64,000 nt of DNA from assembly GCF_022829515.1 (NCBI RefSeq), contig NZ_JAKSYL010000173.1, positions 1 through 64,000 on the forward strand, in the 5' to 3' direction. Under the pieces are notes generated by a model. The model had not been told where the DNA came from, did not search any database, and saw only the letters and a program-made list of their open reading frames with translations. The position numbers and the translations under genes were made by a program. Of the stretch, positions 42,504 to 51,774 are shown in pieces. Each line of letters begins with the position of its first letter. The stretch's first letter is position 1. This stretch comes from Methylobacterium sp. J-048. Lineage in GTDB: Bacteria; Pseudomonadota; Alphaproteobacteria; Rhizobiales; Beijerinckiaceae.

Positions 42504-43795
42504 ACACGGCGCGGCCGGCGGGTTTCGCGCACCGGCAGGCGGCGCGGACGCGGCCCGGCGCCGGCCTGGCCCGGGTGGAGTCGCTGGCCTTCGTGCTGCT
42601 GACCGTGGTGCTGGTCGGCGTGTCGGGCGGCCTGCTCTGGGCGCTCGGGCTCAACTACGATGGGATCAGCGGCTCCGCGCCTTCGAAGATCCATCCGGCG
42701 ACCTACATGGCGGTCGCGCTGGTCGGCTGGACGATGCTGCGGGCCGGCAACCCGGTGATCCCGGTGGCCCAGGCGCTCAACCGCCGGCCCGCCTCCGTGC
42801 TGCTCGCCACCTGCGGCGTGCTGCTCCTCGTGCTGATCGCGGCCCGCGGCGGCACGGGCCTAGCCGGCTCGATCGACACCTTCGTGCTGTCCGGCCTGAT
42901 CCCGATCCTGCTCATGGACCGCGACGCCGCGACCCTGCGGCGGGTCGAGACCGTTTTCCACCTGATGATGCTCGCCAACGCGCTGCTCGGCCTGTTCGAG
43001 TTCGCCAGCGGTCAGCGCTTCTTCCCGTTCCGGTTCGACGGCATGGCGTTCGAGACCGACACGCGCTCGGCCGCGCTCCAGGGCCACCCGCTGGTCAACG
43101 CGACGCTCACCGCGTGCTACATCCTGGCACTCGCGAACGGCGGCGGCCGGCTGAGTCCGGCGCTGCGGGCCGGAATGATCGCCGTGCAGCTCGTGGCGCT
43201 CGTGACGTTCGGCGGCCGGTCGGCCACGGTGACCACCTTGGCGCTCGGCGGGATGGTCGGGCTGTTCGCCCTCAACCGGACCCTGCGGAGCAACCGGATC
43301 CCCCTGATCGGGGCGGCCTGCGCGTGCTTCGTCCTGACGGCTCTGCCGGTGATGGTCGCGGTGCTCGCGGCGGTGGGCTTCTTCGACACACTGCTCAGCC
43401 GGTTCGTTTCCGACGGCGGCAGTGCCCAGGCCCGGGTCGACATGCTGGCGATCTTCGACGCGATCCCGTTCCGGCAATTGCTGCTCGCCCCCGACCTCCT
43501 GCAGGTGAGCACCCTGCGGCGGATCTACGGCCTGGAATGGGGCATCGAGAACTCGATCATCTCCGACGTGCTCTACCACGGCATCCTTGTGACGACGCTG
43601 CTGGTGGTTGCGGTGGGGCTCTATCTCGGCGAGATCGCCCGCACCTGCCGGCGCGGCGTCTGGCTGCCGATCCTCACCTTCGTCATCCTGATCAACACCT
43701 TCGAGGGCTTGGCGGGAAAGACCACCATGCTCGCTAAGTTCGCGATGATGCTGATCGTGCTGTTTCCGCCGGGTGCCCCTCGGGAGCGGGGCTGA
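42500..43795 (+). CDS. VpsF-like O-antigen-type polymerase
   Basis: Multi-pass inner-membrane protein of 431 residues with about ten to eleven hydrophobic helices. The layout matches Wzy-type polymerases: a large loop in the second half with an Arg-rich part (VSDGGSAQARVDMLAIFDAI) and the segment GIENSIISDVLYHGI, followed by two final helices. Of the named subgroups VpsF of Vibrio polysaccharide is the closest recalled. It should link lipid-bound repeat units in the periplasm under control of the Wzz protein encoded just before it; the GTG start overlaps that gene's stop (GTGA). A long palindrome follows the stop. Confidence 0.8.
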   Translation: MNTARPAGFAHRQAARTRPGAGLARVESLAFVLLTVVLVGVSGGLLWALGLNYDGISGSAPSKIHPATYMAVALVGWTMLRAGNPVIPVAQALNRRPASVLLATCGVLLLVLIAARGGTGLAGSIDTFVLSGLIPILLMDRDAATLRRVETVFHLMMLANALLGLFEFASGQRFFPFRFDGMAFETDTRSAALQGHPLVNATLTACYILALANGGGRLSPALRAGMIAVQLVALVTFGGRSATVTTLALGGMVGLFALNRTLRSNRIPLIGAACACFVLTALPVMVAVLAAVGFFDTLLSRFVSDGGSAQARVDMLAIFDAIPFRQLLLAPDLLQVSTLRRIYGLEWGIENSIISDVLYHGILVTTLLVVAVGLYLGEIARTCRRGVWLPILTFVILINTFEGLAGKTTMLAKFAMMLIVLFPPGAPRERG

Positions 43796-43818
43796 CGCTT
43801 CGGTCGGCTCCTCGGCTT

Positions 43819-43961
43819 CTCCCACCCATGCCCTCATCCTGAGGTGCGGCCGCGAAGCGGGCGCCTCGAAGGAGCCCTCCAGGGATCACGCGGCTGGCTG
43901 GAGGGCTCCTTCGAGGCCTTCGCTTCGCTCCGTCGCCTCAGGATGAGGTGGAGGGTGGGAG
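43819..43961. repeat. Long palindromic intergenic repeat (CCTCATCCTGAGG type)
   Basis: Outer arms CTCCCACCC and GGGTGGGAG, then CCTCATCCTGAGG with CCTCAGGATGAGG, and an inner perfect 20-bp pair at 43863-43882 and 43898-43917. Total 143 bases, located between convergent genes. The CCTCATCCTGAGG / CCTCAGGATGAGG ends are common in alphaproteobacterial intergenic repeats (recollection). Confidence 0.8.
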
Positions 43962-43983
43962 GAGCCCCCCGGGGCGAACTTGC

Positions 43984-45228
43984 TTATCGGCCCCCTCCAA
44001 GTCCAAGCGCCGCCACCAGCGCCGGGTCGATGACGTGGGCGTCGTCCATCAGCCCCAGCCCGTCGAACAGGTTCCAGAACGACCAGGCGAAGCCCGCCTG
44101 TTCCGCCGCGCGCCGCACGTCGCCGAGATAGGCTGCGCGGTCCGCCGCCCTGGAGGCCGTGTAGCGGGCATCGGTGCGCAATGCCCCGAACTCCCCCATC
44201 AATACGTGGCGGGCCGGGATCCCGTAGAGGTCGGCCCAGGCCGAGACCGGGGCCAATTCCTTCGCCAGATAGGCCGGCCCCGGCTCGGCCTCGCCATACT
44301 CGCGCAGCTTCGCCTCGATCACCGCGAGATCCCGGGCCTTCTCGGCTTGCGGGATCTTGGGGTCGGCCGCCATGCGGGCGCGGATCGCGGCGAAGGTCTC
44401 AGGCAGGCGCGCCGGATTGCCCGGCCAGGGCACGGCGTTCAGCCAGCGGTAGAACGGCTCCTCGGTGAGCCAGGTCGCGCCCTGGTGGGAGAACAGGTAC
44501 GGCTCGTAGAAGTGGAAGGTGTAGAGCAGCGGCGCGAACCGGGCGAGATTTGCCGGGTCGAGGGCCGTCAGACCGGAGACGAGGCTGCCGCAGGCGCCGG
44601 TCGCTATCAATGTCAGGTCCCGCGCAGCCTCCCGGGCGGCGGTGAGGAGCCCCGCCTGGACGCGGTTCCAGGCGCCGGCCCCGCAGGCCTGCGGCGGCTC
44701 GTTGACTGGCTCCAGCGCCACCCGGCCGCTGCCCTTCCGGGCGCAGAGCCCGGCCAGCTCGGCGATCAGGTCGCGATAGGCCGGATAGAGCGGCGCCCGA
44801 TCGGAGCCGTAGAAGGCGTCCGGCGTGTAGTGGTGCGTGGCGGCGTTCGCCTGGACGTTGACGAGGACGCGCATCCCGGTCGCCAGCACGGCGTCGATCG
44901 CGGCCGAGAGTGTGCCGAGGAGCTCGGTGCGGCGGGTGCCGGTGAAGGCCACGAACGGTCCGGGATCCAGGGGCAGCCGCGCGAAGTCGAAGCCCAGCCC
45001 GGCCAGACGGCGCAGGTCGTCCCGGGTCGGCACGGGGCGGTCGGCCTGGAACGGCGGCCAGGCATAGTCGGTCCGCGGGGCCGGGAACTCGGTGGTAAGC
45101 GAGAACCACGGCCACAGGGCGATGCCGCGGCGGAGCGGCAGCGGCTCGGGGGCGGACGCGGCCGGGAGCGCGCCGGTGCTCGCGACAGCGAGCCCGCCGG
45201 CCAGGATCTCCCGCCGGCTCGCCCTCAT
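43984..45228 (-). CDS. Secreted glycoside hydrolase family 5 protein
   Basis: A 414-residue predicted glycosidase that may trim or release the polysaccharide in the periplasm. The signal is Tat-like (SRREILAGGLAVASTGALPA, cleavage after ASA). The GH5 catalytic acid lies in VALEPVNEPP, and the likely nucleophile Glu in HVLMGEFGAL, 150-170 residues later. Other family marks: FARLPLDPGPF, FHFYEPYLFSHQG and FAWSFWNLFDGLGLMDD. The ATG overlaps the stop of the glycosyltransferase gene upstream by four bases (ATGA), which couples a hydrolase to a synthase. Such cellulase-like hydrolases are common in cellulose and other EPS operons. Substrate unknown. Confidence 0.9.
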   Translation of the reverse strand: MRASRREILAGGLAVASTGALPAASAPEPLPLRRGIALWPWFSLTTEFPAPRTDYAWPPFQADRPVPTRDDLRRLAGLGFDFARLPLDPGPFVAFTGTRRTELLGTLSAAIDAVLATGMRVLVNVQANAATHHYTPDAFYGSDRAPLYPAYRDLIAELAGLCARKGSGRVALEPVNEPPQACGAGAWNRVQAGLLTAAREAARDLTLIATGACGSLVSGLTALDPANLARFAPLLYTFHFYEPYLFSHQGATWLTEEPFYRWLNAVPWPGNPARLPETFAAIRARMAADPKIPQAEKARDLAVIEAKLREYGEAEPGPAYLAKELAPVSAWADLYGIPARHVLMGEFGALRTDARYTASRAADRAAYLGDVRRAAEQAGFAWSFWNLFDGLGLMDDAHVIDPALVAALGLGGGR

Positions 45229-46406
45229 CCGTCGATCCCGGCCGTGGCCCGGGCGGGGCTCGCCTCCACGCCGGAACGCGAGCGTGGCAGCCGAGGGTAG
45301 CCGCCGACCCGGCGCAGCTCGTCTTCGTAGGCGGCGAGAATATCGTCCCAGCGAAAGCGCTCGGCCTGCGCGCGCGCCGCCTCGCGAGCGGCCACCACCG
45401 CGTCGTCGTCGGCGAGAACCCGCTCGATCGCGGCGGCGCAGCTGTCGCCGTCGGTGAAATAGAACTGACCGTCGCCGGCCGTGCCGCGGTTGAACGGGTT
45501 GTCGTGGGCGATCACGGCGTTGCCGGCCCACAGCGCTTCCACCAGCGACGGGTTGGTGCCGCCGACCGTGTGGCCGTGGAGATAGGCGCGGGCGTGGACC
45601 CGCAGGCTCTGGACCAGGTCCGGCTCGTAGATTGCCCCCGGCATCAACACCTCCAGCCCGGCGGCGTCCTCGACCGCGCGGTGATAGGCGTTGCCGACCT
45701 TCAACGTTCCGAGCACCACGAGCCGCATGCCCCGCGGCTTGCGTGAGAACGCCTCGACGAGGGTCAAGATGTTGTTGTCGGGCTCAATGCGGGCGATCGA
45801 GACCAGGTAGCGGCCGGGGGCGAGCCCGAGGGGCGGCGGCCCGAGATCCGGCGGCGGCGGATCGCCCCCGTAGGGAATCGTCGCGATGGCGCTGCGCGGG
45901 CGACGCCGGGCGAGATGATCGGCAATGGCCGGGTGATCGGCGACGAGCCGCTGCGACGACCAGGCCGCGATCCACTCGCTCAGGTAGAAGAACGCCCGCA
46001 CCGGCAGCGGCCATTTCGGCCGGCGCCACTCGATCCCGTCCATGTTGATCAGGATCTTGGCGCCGCGCGCCCGCAGGTAGGGCAGGAACGCCGCGCCGTT
46101 ATAGCCGAGCACCAGGCAGACGCCGCCCCGAGCCGCCGCGTCGTGCACGCAGATCGCGTCGAAAGCCAAGGTCGCGGCCGGACCGCGTAGCGCAACTTCC
46201 ACGGTGATCAGGTCGATGCCGTTCCAGGTCCGGGTCGAGACCCGGTTCCGCACCCGCTCGACCTCCGCCTGACAATACACGCCGACCCGCCATCCGCGAC
46301 CGGCGAGATAGAGCGCGAGTCGTTCGGCGAAAGTCTCGAAGCCGCCATGGGCGGCCGGAATCCCGCGTGTCCCAAGGATAAGTAGTGTGGGCGCATCGAC
46401 GGGCAC
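45225..46406 (-). CDS. GT4 glycosyltransferase with DUF1972 domain
   Basis: A 393-residue GT-B fold enzyme. The N-terminal DUF1972-type domain begins ILGTRGIPAAHGGFETFAER, the hallmark of rhamnosyltransferase-like members; INMDGIEWRRPKWPLPVRAF follows near residue 118. The donor half contains GRYLVSIARIEPDNNILTLV and HTVGGTNPSLVEALWAGNAV, where Glu supports the nucleotide sugar. It shares a divergent promoter region with the next GT4 gene and is translationally coupled to the GH5 hydrolase. It probably adds one sugar of the repeat unit; donor and linkage are unknown. Confidence 0.92.
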   Translation of the reverse strand: MPVDAPTLLILGTRGIPAAHGGFETFAERLALYLAGRGWRVGVYCQAEVERVRNRVSTRTWNGIDLITVEVALRGPAATLAFDAICVHDAAARGGVCLVLGYNGAAFLPYLRARGAKILINMDGIEWRRPKWPLPVRAFFYLSEWIAAWSSQRLVADHPAIADHLARRRPRSAIATIPYGGDPPPPDLGPPPLGLAPGRYLVSIARIEPDNNILTLVEAFSRKPRGMRLVVLGTLKVGNAYHRAVEDAAGLEVLMPGAIYEPDLVQSLRVHARAYLHGHTVGGTNPSLVEALWAGNAVIAHDNPFNRGTAGDGQFYFTDGDSCAAAIERVLADDDAVVAAREAARAQAERFRWDDILAAYEDELRRVGGYPRLPRSRSGVEASPARATAGIDG

Positions 46407-46458
46407 AGCTCTTCCTTTCTTGTTAGCGGCTCATATTGTACGGAGACAGGAATAACGG

Positions 46459-46490
46459 TCGCCTAAACAGGCGATACAACTCACAGTTGT
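46459..46490. promoter_or_regulatory. Two adjacent inverted repeats in divergent promoter region
   Basis: TCGCCT-AAAC-AGGCGA at 46459-46474 is followed at once by ACAAC-TCACA-GTTGT at 46476-46490. The 108-base region between the two divergent glycosyltransferase genes is AT-rich, so these may be operator sites for shared control. Confidence 0.45.
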
Positions 46491-46514
46491 TATAGCCTGA
46501 TAAGTATTCATCTT

Positions 46515-47870
46515 ATGGTAGATAGCTCGATACTCGCGACATCATCTAGCCCAGTTGGCGCTCGTGGGGCATCGCATCCGTTCGGTTTTGGGCCGGAGAC
46601 GACGCAGACCCTGCAGCGTGATGCGGTCACCGCCGCACCGGGAGCCACCGGGGCCGCGGGCTCGTTCGCCTTCGGGCGTGCACACGGAAGCGCGCCGGTC
46701 ACCCGCATCACCTGCGTGCACCAGGGTTTCGAGCTCTACGGTTCGGATCGCTGCTTCATCGAGACGGTGCGGACCATCCGGGCCGCCCATCCGGCGGCGC
46801 GAATCGACGTGGTCCTGCCCCGGCGCGGCCCGATCGTCGCGGCGCTCGAGCCCTATGCCAGCGCCATCGTGATCGAGCCGCTGTGGATCCTGCGGCGCAA
46901 GAACCTCGCCCGGCTCGCCACACTGGGGATGATGGCGCTGCCCTTCGCTATGGCCCGGGCGCTTCGGCGCCTCCGCGACAGCGACCTGGTCTACGTCAAC
47001 ACCACCGTGGTGGCCGATTACCTGCTCGCCGCGCGTCTTCTGCCGGGCCGCAGCATCGTGCATGTCCACGAGATCCCGGAAGGCGCCGTGCTGAAGGTGC
47101 TGCGCGGGCTGATCCGCTGGAGCGGCGCGAACGTGGTGTTCAACTCGCGCGCCACCGAGCGTGCCTACGCGTTGCCCGCCGAGGCGACGGCGCGCGTGGT
47201 CTACAACGGCATCGCCGGGCCGGCCGAACCGAACGATCGGGCCTATGACGGGACACGGCCCCTGCGGGTGCTGATGCTCGGCCGAATCAGCCGGATCAAG
47301 GGTCAGGACGTGCTGGTCGAGGCGCTGGCCTCCCTGCCGGAGGCGGTTCGCAGACGGATCGAGCTCAAGATCGTCGGCAGCGCCTTCGAGGACGCGGCGC
47401 GCGAGGAAGCGCTGGACGCCCGGATCGCCGAGACCGGCCTGTCGAAGCAGGTCACGCTCCAGCCGTTCGTGGACGACCCGTCGTCGCTCTACCGCTGGGC
47501 CGACGTGGTGACGATGCCGTCGCAGCGTCCGGAATCGCTCGGCCGGGTTGCGATCGAGGCGATGTCCTATGGCGTGCCGCCGCTGGTCACCGATATTGGC
47601 GGCCTCCCGGAGGTCGTGGCCGACGGCAAGACCGGCTGGATCGTGCCCCCCGGCGGCCCGGAGCCGATCGCCGTATTGCTCGCCCGCATCGCCACGGATC
47701 CGGCCAGCTGGAGCGGCTTCGGCGCGGCGGCCCGGGCACGCTACGAGACCCTATTCTCGGAAGCCTCGGCCGCCGAGGGGATCGACAGCATGGTCCGGGC
47801 GACCCTGCGGGGCGTGCGCAACTCGGACACGGCAGTGACGGCGGAACGGACCGCGCGTCCGACGGCCTGA
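46515..47870 (+). CDS. GT4 family glycosyltransferase
   Basis: A 451-residue GT-B fold transferase. Conserved regions: ITCVHQGFELYGSDRCFIET at about residue 64 (acceptor-side loop), DLVYVNTTVVADYLLAARLL, FNSRATERAYALPAEA, VLMLGRISRIKGQDVLVEAL, and the donor site PSQRPESLGRVAIEAMSYG. The first 55 residues are low-complexity, so the true start may be an internal codon; the ATG at 46515 is the first in frame after the AT-rich promoter. Predicted to add a sugar to the repeat unit. Divergent from the DUF1972 transferase. Confidence 0.88.
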   Translation: MVDSSILATSSSPVGARGASHPFGFGPETTQTLQRDAVTAAPGATGAAGSFAFGRAHGSAPVTRITCVHQGFELYGSDRCFIETVRTIRAAHPAARIDVVLPRRGPIVAALEPYASAIVIEPLWILRRKNLARLATLGMMALPFAMARALRRLRDSDLVYVNTTVVADYLLAARLLPGRSIVHVHEIPEGAVLKVLRGLIRWSGANVVFNSRATERAYALPAEATARVVYNGIAGPAEPNDRAYDGTRPLRVLMLGRISRIKGQDVLVEALASLPEAVRRRIELKIVGSAFEDAAREEALDARIAETGLSKQVTLQPFVDDPSSLYRWADVVTMPSQRPESLGRVAIEAMSYGVPPLVTDIGGLPEVVADGKTGWIVPPGGPEPIAVLLARIATDPASWSGFGAAARARYETLFSEASAAEGIDSMVRATLRGVRNSDTAVTAERTARPTA

Positions 47871-48135
47871 GCGGCGAGCCTCCGGTCTTCTAAATGCGGC
47901 CCAGGAACCGGAATTCGCCTTTGAGCGATCTTCGGTGGACAATCACCGGTGCTGTCAAATTCGGTAAGTACCGTTCGCCGATAATGGTCTCTGCGCAGAT
48001 CGTTGGCGGTTCGGCGGGTCTCGAAGCGGCGGCTCGACACGGCGCGCCCCGCCCGCCGCGCGCGTTGGGCGTCTGAGGGTAGCCGGCGGTCTTCCGTCGG
48101 CGTGCAAGCCGGACCGGCGGAGGGAACGCCTCGTC

Positions 48136-49125
48136 ATGGATGTCGTCGGGTTCATCACGCAGATCATCGACCGGGTCTCGGCCCAGAACCTGGTCGCTGC
48201 GGGGCTGCTGTTCGCCACCGCGTTCGGCTGCGCCCTGATCGCCTACCTGCGCACCGCCGAGCGCTACTCATTCGCCGAGTTCTTCGAATTCGCGCTGCCG
48301 CACGAGGTGATGACCCACCCGTCCGCCCGGGCCGACCTGCTGTTCTACGTCACCCGCAAGGCGATCATGCCGTTCCTGCTGATCCCGGCCGGCGTGACCT
48401 TCGTGGTGGCTGTCGGCTACGCAACCAACCGGCTGCTGGGCAGCATCTTCGGGATCGACCAACCGGTGTTCGGCGAACCCGGGCCGGTGACCGTGGTGCT
48501 GTTCACCCTCACCATGCTGCTCGCCTACGACCTGTCCTACTACCTCTACCACACGGCCCAGCACCGCTACCCGTTCCTGTGGGAGCTGCATAAGGTCCAT
48601 CACTCCGCCGAGGTGATGGTCGGCATCACCAAGGATCGGGTCCACCCGCTCGACGAGCTGATGAACCGCGCCTGGGACGGGGTGATCCCCGGGATCTGCT
48701 TCGGGATCTGGAGCCTGCTGGCCCTGAACCCGGTCGAGCTGACGGTGTTCGGGATCAACGTCTACATCATGCGCAACATCCTGATGATGGATTTCGTGCG
48801 CCACACCCATTTCAAGATCTCGTTCGGGAGGCTCAATGCGGTGATCCTCTGCCCGCACTGGCACCAGCTCCACCATTCGACGGCGCCCCAGCATTACGAC
48901 AAGAACTTCGGCCTGCTGTTCTCGTTCTGGGACCGCCTGTTCGGAACCCTGCACGTGCCCGATCCGAACGAGGACTTCACCTTCGGCCTGGTCGATCGGG
49001 ATGTCGCCGATTATCAATCCCTATCGGGGCTCTACGTGCTGCCTCTCAAGAAGATGGGCCGGCGGATCGCCCGGCAGGTCCGCCGCCTGCGCGGCCTCCC
49101 CGCCCAGCCCCGCTCCGGCGCCTGA
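48136..49125 (+). CDS. Sterol desaturase / fatty acid hydroxylase family membrane oxidase
   Basis: A di-iron integral membrane protein of 329 residues. The His clusters are complete: HTAQHRYPFLWELHKVHHS, a later HTHFKISFG, and HWHQLHHSTAPQHYDKNF. Four to five hydrophobic helices surround them. By family it hydroxylates or desaturates a lipid chain, using oxygen and an electron donor. It is separated by 265 bases from the GT4 gene (47871-48135, no feature seen) and by two bases from the FemAB-like gene, so the latter two are one unit. In this setting the target may be a lipid carrier or an acyl group on the glycan; the sequence does not say. Confidence 0.9.
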   Translation: MDVVGFITQIIDRVSAQNLVAAGLLFATAFGCALIAYLRTAERYSFAEFFEFALPHEVMTHPSARADLLFYVTRKAIMPFLLIPAGVTFVVAVGYATNRLLGSIFGIDQPVFGEPGPVTVVLFTLTMLLAYDLSYYLYHTAQHRYPFLWELHKVHHSAEVMVGITKDRVHPLDELMNRAWDGVIPGICFGIWSLLALNPVELTVFGINVYIMRNILMMDFVRHTHFKISFGRLNAVILCPHWHQLHHSTAPQHYDKNFGLLFSFWDRLFGTLHVPDPNEDFTFGLVDRDVADYQSLSGLYVLPLKKMGRRIARQVRRLRGLPAQPRSGA

Positions 49126-49127
49126 CC

Positions 49128-50243
49128 ATGTCCCCTGAACGCTTCGAGATCGTCCGCAGCGCCGAGCGGCTCGCCGCCATCAGACCGGCCTGGACGGATT
49201 TGTGGGCCCGCAGCGGCGCCCTGGTGTTCCAGAGTCACGCCTGGATCTCGGCCTGGTGGGCCAGCGCCCCGGACCGGGATCGCCGAGCGCTGGCGATCGT
49301 GCTGGCCTGGCGCGGCGACACCCTGGTCGGCATCCTGCCGCTGGCCACGGTGCGGCGAAAAGGGTTCCGCGTGCTCGAATGGGCCGCCAAGGACTGCTCC
49401 GATTTCGGCGACGCCGTGCTGGCGGACCGCACGAATGCCGGGCTCGTCCGGCGGATGTGGCAGCAGGCCAGCCGGGCCGGCGGCTTCGACCTCGCCTACC
49501 TGAACCGGCTCCTGCCCGACGCCGCCGCGCGGGCGCTGCTCACACCGATCGCCGGGAGCACGCGCCTACGCCTCAATCACCGGGACGAGGCGAACTGGCG
49601 GGTGCGCGGACCCTGGCCGACCGGGCAGGCCTGGTTCGATGCGCAATCGAAGAAGACCCGCCAGAACTATCGCCGAGGCCAGAAATCCATGGGCGAGCAC
49701 GGCCCGCTGACGTTCCGGCTGCTCGGCCCCGAGGAACCGCTCGGACCAGTGCTCGACACGCTCACCCAATTCAAGCGGGCGTGGCTCGCGACCCACAACC
49801 TGCCCTCCACGGCCTTCTACGATGAGGGCTCGCAAGCGCTGCCCGCCATGGTCAAAGTGCTGGCCGAGACCGGGCTGCTGCACGCCTTCGTGCTCGAATG
49901 CGGCGGCGCGCTCGTCGCCGTCTCGATCAACTTCGTCCAGGCCGGCACGATGATGGCCTTCGTCACCACCTACGACCCGGCCTTCGAGCGCGGCTCGCCC
50001 GGGATGGTCCTGATGATGGACTACATCATGTGGTCGATCGACCGCGGGCTGCACACGGTGGATTTCCTGTGCGGCGACGAGGGCTTCAAGGGCCGCTTCG
50101 GGACCGAGAGCCTGACCCTGGCCTCGATGATGGGCGGACGCACGCCGCAAGGCACGGCAGCGCATCTGGTCGACCGCACGCGGCACGCGCTGGAGCAGCG
50201 CTTCGGAAAGTCGGAGACGGCGGAGGCTGAGGCTGCAGCGTGA
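49128..50243 (+). CDS. FemAB/CelD-like GNAT acyltransferase
   Basis: A 371-residue soluble protein with two GNAT-like halves. Known relatives are BioF2-like acetyltransferases and CelD of cellulose synthesis. Marks are WTDLWARSGALVFQSHAWIS at the N terminus, SKKTRQNYRRGQKSMGEHG in the middle (the acceptor loop of the family), and the C-terminal GSPGMVLMMDYIMWSIDRGL with FLCGDEGFKGRFG. It begins two bases after the sterol-desaturase-like gene, so the two are co-transcribed. It probably adds an acyl or aminoacyl group to the polysaccharide or its lipid carrier; the donor is unknown. Confidence 0.85.
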   Translation: MSPERFEIVRSAERLAAIRPAWTDLWARSGALVFQSHAWISAWWASAPDRDRRALAIVLAWRGDTLVGILPLATVRRKGFRVLEWAAKDCSDFGDAVLADRTNAGLVRRMWQQASRAGGFDLAYLNRLLPDAAARALLTPIAGSTRLRLNHRDEANWRVRGPWPTGQAWFDAQSKKTRQNYRRGQKSMGEHGPLTFRLLGPEEPLGPVLDTLTQFKRAWLATHNLPSTAFYDEGSQALPAMVKVLAETGLLHAFVLECGGALVAVSINFVQAGTMMAFVTTYDPAFERGSPGMVLMMDYIMWSIDRGLHTVDFLCGDEGFKGRFGTESLTLASMMGGRTPQGTAAHLVDRTRHALEQRFGKSETAEAEAAA

Positions 50244-50323
50244 ACGGGTGAAGCGTCTCAGGTGAAGCGGATGCTGAGCCGTCTCTGGAAGGGGCCTCCC
50301 AACAGGGGTACCGGGCGGTCGCG

Positions 50324-51625
50324 CTAGGGCGATTCCGGAGCCGCAGCTTCTTCAGCCCGCGGCCCCCCCGCCAAGCGGCGAAACGCGCCCACCGACCACA
50401 CAAGCGTCGCGATTTCGGAGGCCAGAAGCCCGAGGAGCGCAGTCGCCGGCGGCAGCAGGAGCAGCAGCGGCACCATGAGGGCGAAGCCCAGAGCGGCGCT
50501 CGCAACCGCCCCGGCGGTGATCGTCCGGAAAGCCGCGGAGGCTTCGAGATAGGCGCGCGGAATCGCGTAGAGCAGCGACGTCGTCACGACGGCCCAGACG
50601 CCGAGGCCGATCCAGCCCATGGCCTCGCCCGCGAAGCGCCCCTTGAACAGCACCTGCTCGATCAGCGGCAGGGTGGCGGCCATCACCAGGCCGTAGACGA
50701 GGCAGGCGCAGGCGATCAGCAGGACGTGGCGCATCACCAGCCGCCGGGCGGCCTGGACCTGCCCGGCGGCCAGCAGGCCGCTGATCTCGGGCAGGACCAT
50801 GTTCATCAGGGCGCTCGTGGGGATGCGCAGCGGCGCGTACAGCACCAGCGTCGCGGCGATCGGCGCATAGGCGGCCGGCCCGGCCAGCAGGGCGAATAGG
50901 AGCGTCAGGCCCTGGCCCTGGACGGTGAGGCTGGTGACGCCGGCAAGCGACCAGGCGAGGGTCCGCCAGATCGCCCGATAGCGCGCCCGGGCCCGGGCGT
51001 GGAGCGAGACGCGCAGGCGCCGGCGCAACGCTGTGTAGGCCACCGCGATGGCGATGGCGTGCGCCAGGGCAATGGCGAGGAATGCCCGGTCGAGCAGGGC
51101 CGTGCCCTCGCCGCTCAGCCCCCACCAGACGAACAGGCCGCCGCAGATCGCGTAGACGAGGTCGCTCAGGCCCGCGATCCGCGGCCGCCCCTGGGCCAGC
51201 AGCACGATCCGCAGGTAGCTGCGGAAGCCGTAGAGACCCACGAACGCCCCGGCCGCCAGGGCGCCGAGGCCGATTACCGGGACCAGGGCCACGCCGGTGG
51301 CGAGCGCCATCAGCACGGAGACCAGGGCCGCGCCGGAGCCGAACATCACGTCGTAGCCGAGCGCCGCCGGCCGGCCGAGGCTCCGGGCGAGGTGGAGCGT
51401 CGCCGGCACCGCAACCAGGGCGCGGATATAGGTGATGCCGACCGCCCCGACCGTGAACACGATCGCGAACAGGCCGTAATCGTGCGCGCCGAGTTCGCGC
51501 ACCAACAGGATGTTCAGCGCGAAGTGGAACAGGCTCTGGATCAACTCGCCGGAGAGGATCACGGCGAAGCGTCCGGACAAGCCGGCGCGCAATGTCGTGG
51601 CGAGGCGCAGGCTGCGGGCCGGCAT
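50324..51625 (-). CDS. Polysaccharide flippase (Wzx/MOP type)
   Basis: Inner-membrane protein of 433 residues with about twelve hydrophobic segments, likely to move lipid-linked repeats across the membrane. The N terminus GLSGRFAVILSGELIQSLFH and ELGAHDYGLFAIVFTVGAV are Wzx-like, and RAYLEASAAFRTITAGAVAS near the end fits the last helices. GC content is as in its neighbours, unlike the flippase at 31-32.6 kb. I chose the ATG at 51625 because GGTGAG is eight to nine bases upstream; ATGs at 51652 and 51664 lack a site. It is probably the flippase for the second polysaccharide locus. Confidence 0.85.
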   Translation of the reverse strand: MPARSLRLATTLRAGLSGRFAVILSGELIQSLFHFALNILLVRELGAHDYGLFAIVFTVGAVGITYIRALVAVPATLHLARSLGRPAALGYDVMFGSGAALVSVLMALATGVALVPVIGLGALAAGAFVGLYGFRSYLRIVLLAQGRPRIAGLSDLVYAICGGLFVWWGLSGEGTALLDRAFLAIALAHAIAIAVAYTALRRRLRVSLHARARARYRAIWRTLAWSLAGVTSLTVQGQGLTLLFALLAGPAAYAPIAATLVLYAPLRIPTSALMNMVLPEISGLLAAGQVQAARRLVMRHVLLIACACLVYGLVMAATLPLIEQVLFKGRFAGEAMGWIGLGVWAVVTTSLLYAIPRAYLEASAAFRTITAGAVASAALGFALMVPLLLLLPPATALLGLLASEIATLVWSVGAFRRLAGGPRAEEAAAPESP

Positions 51626-51774
51626 GGGGATGGTCTCACCGGGTCGCGGCATGAATCTCGGCATGATGGTGAGGGCGGTATCCCTCCGGGGATTACGGCC
51701 GCGCTTCGACCCGATGATCTAGGCGCGGCCCCCGGCGCGGCATCCGCATTCGCCCGACGGACGCACGGAAACTA

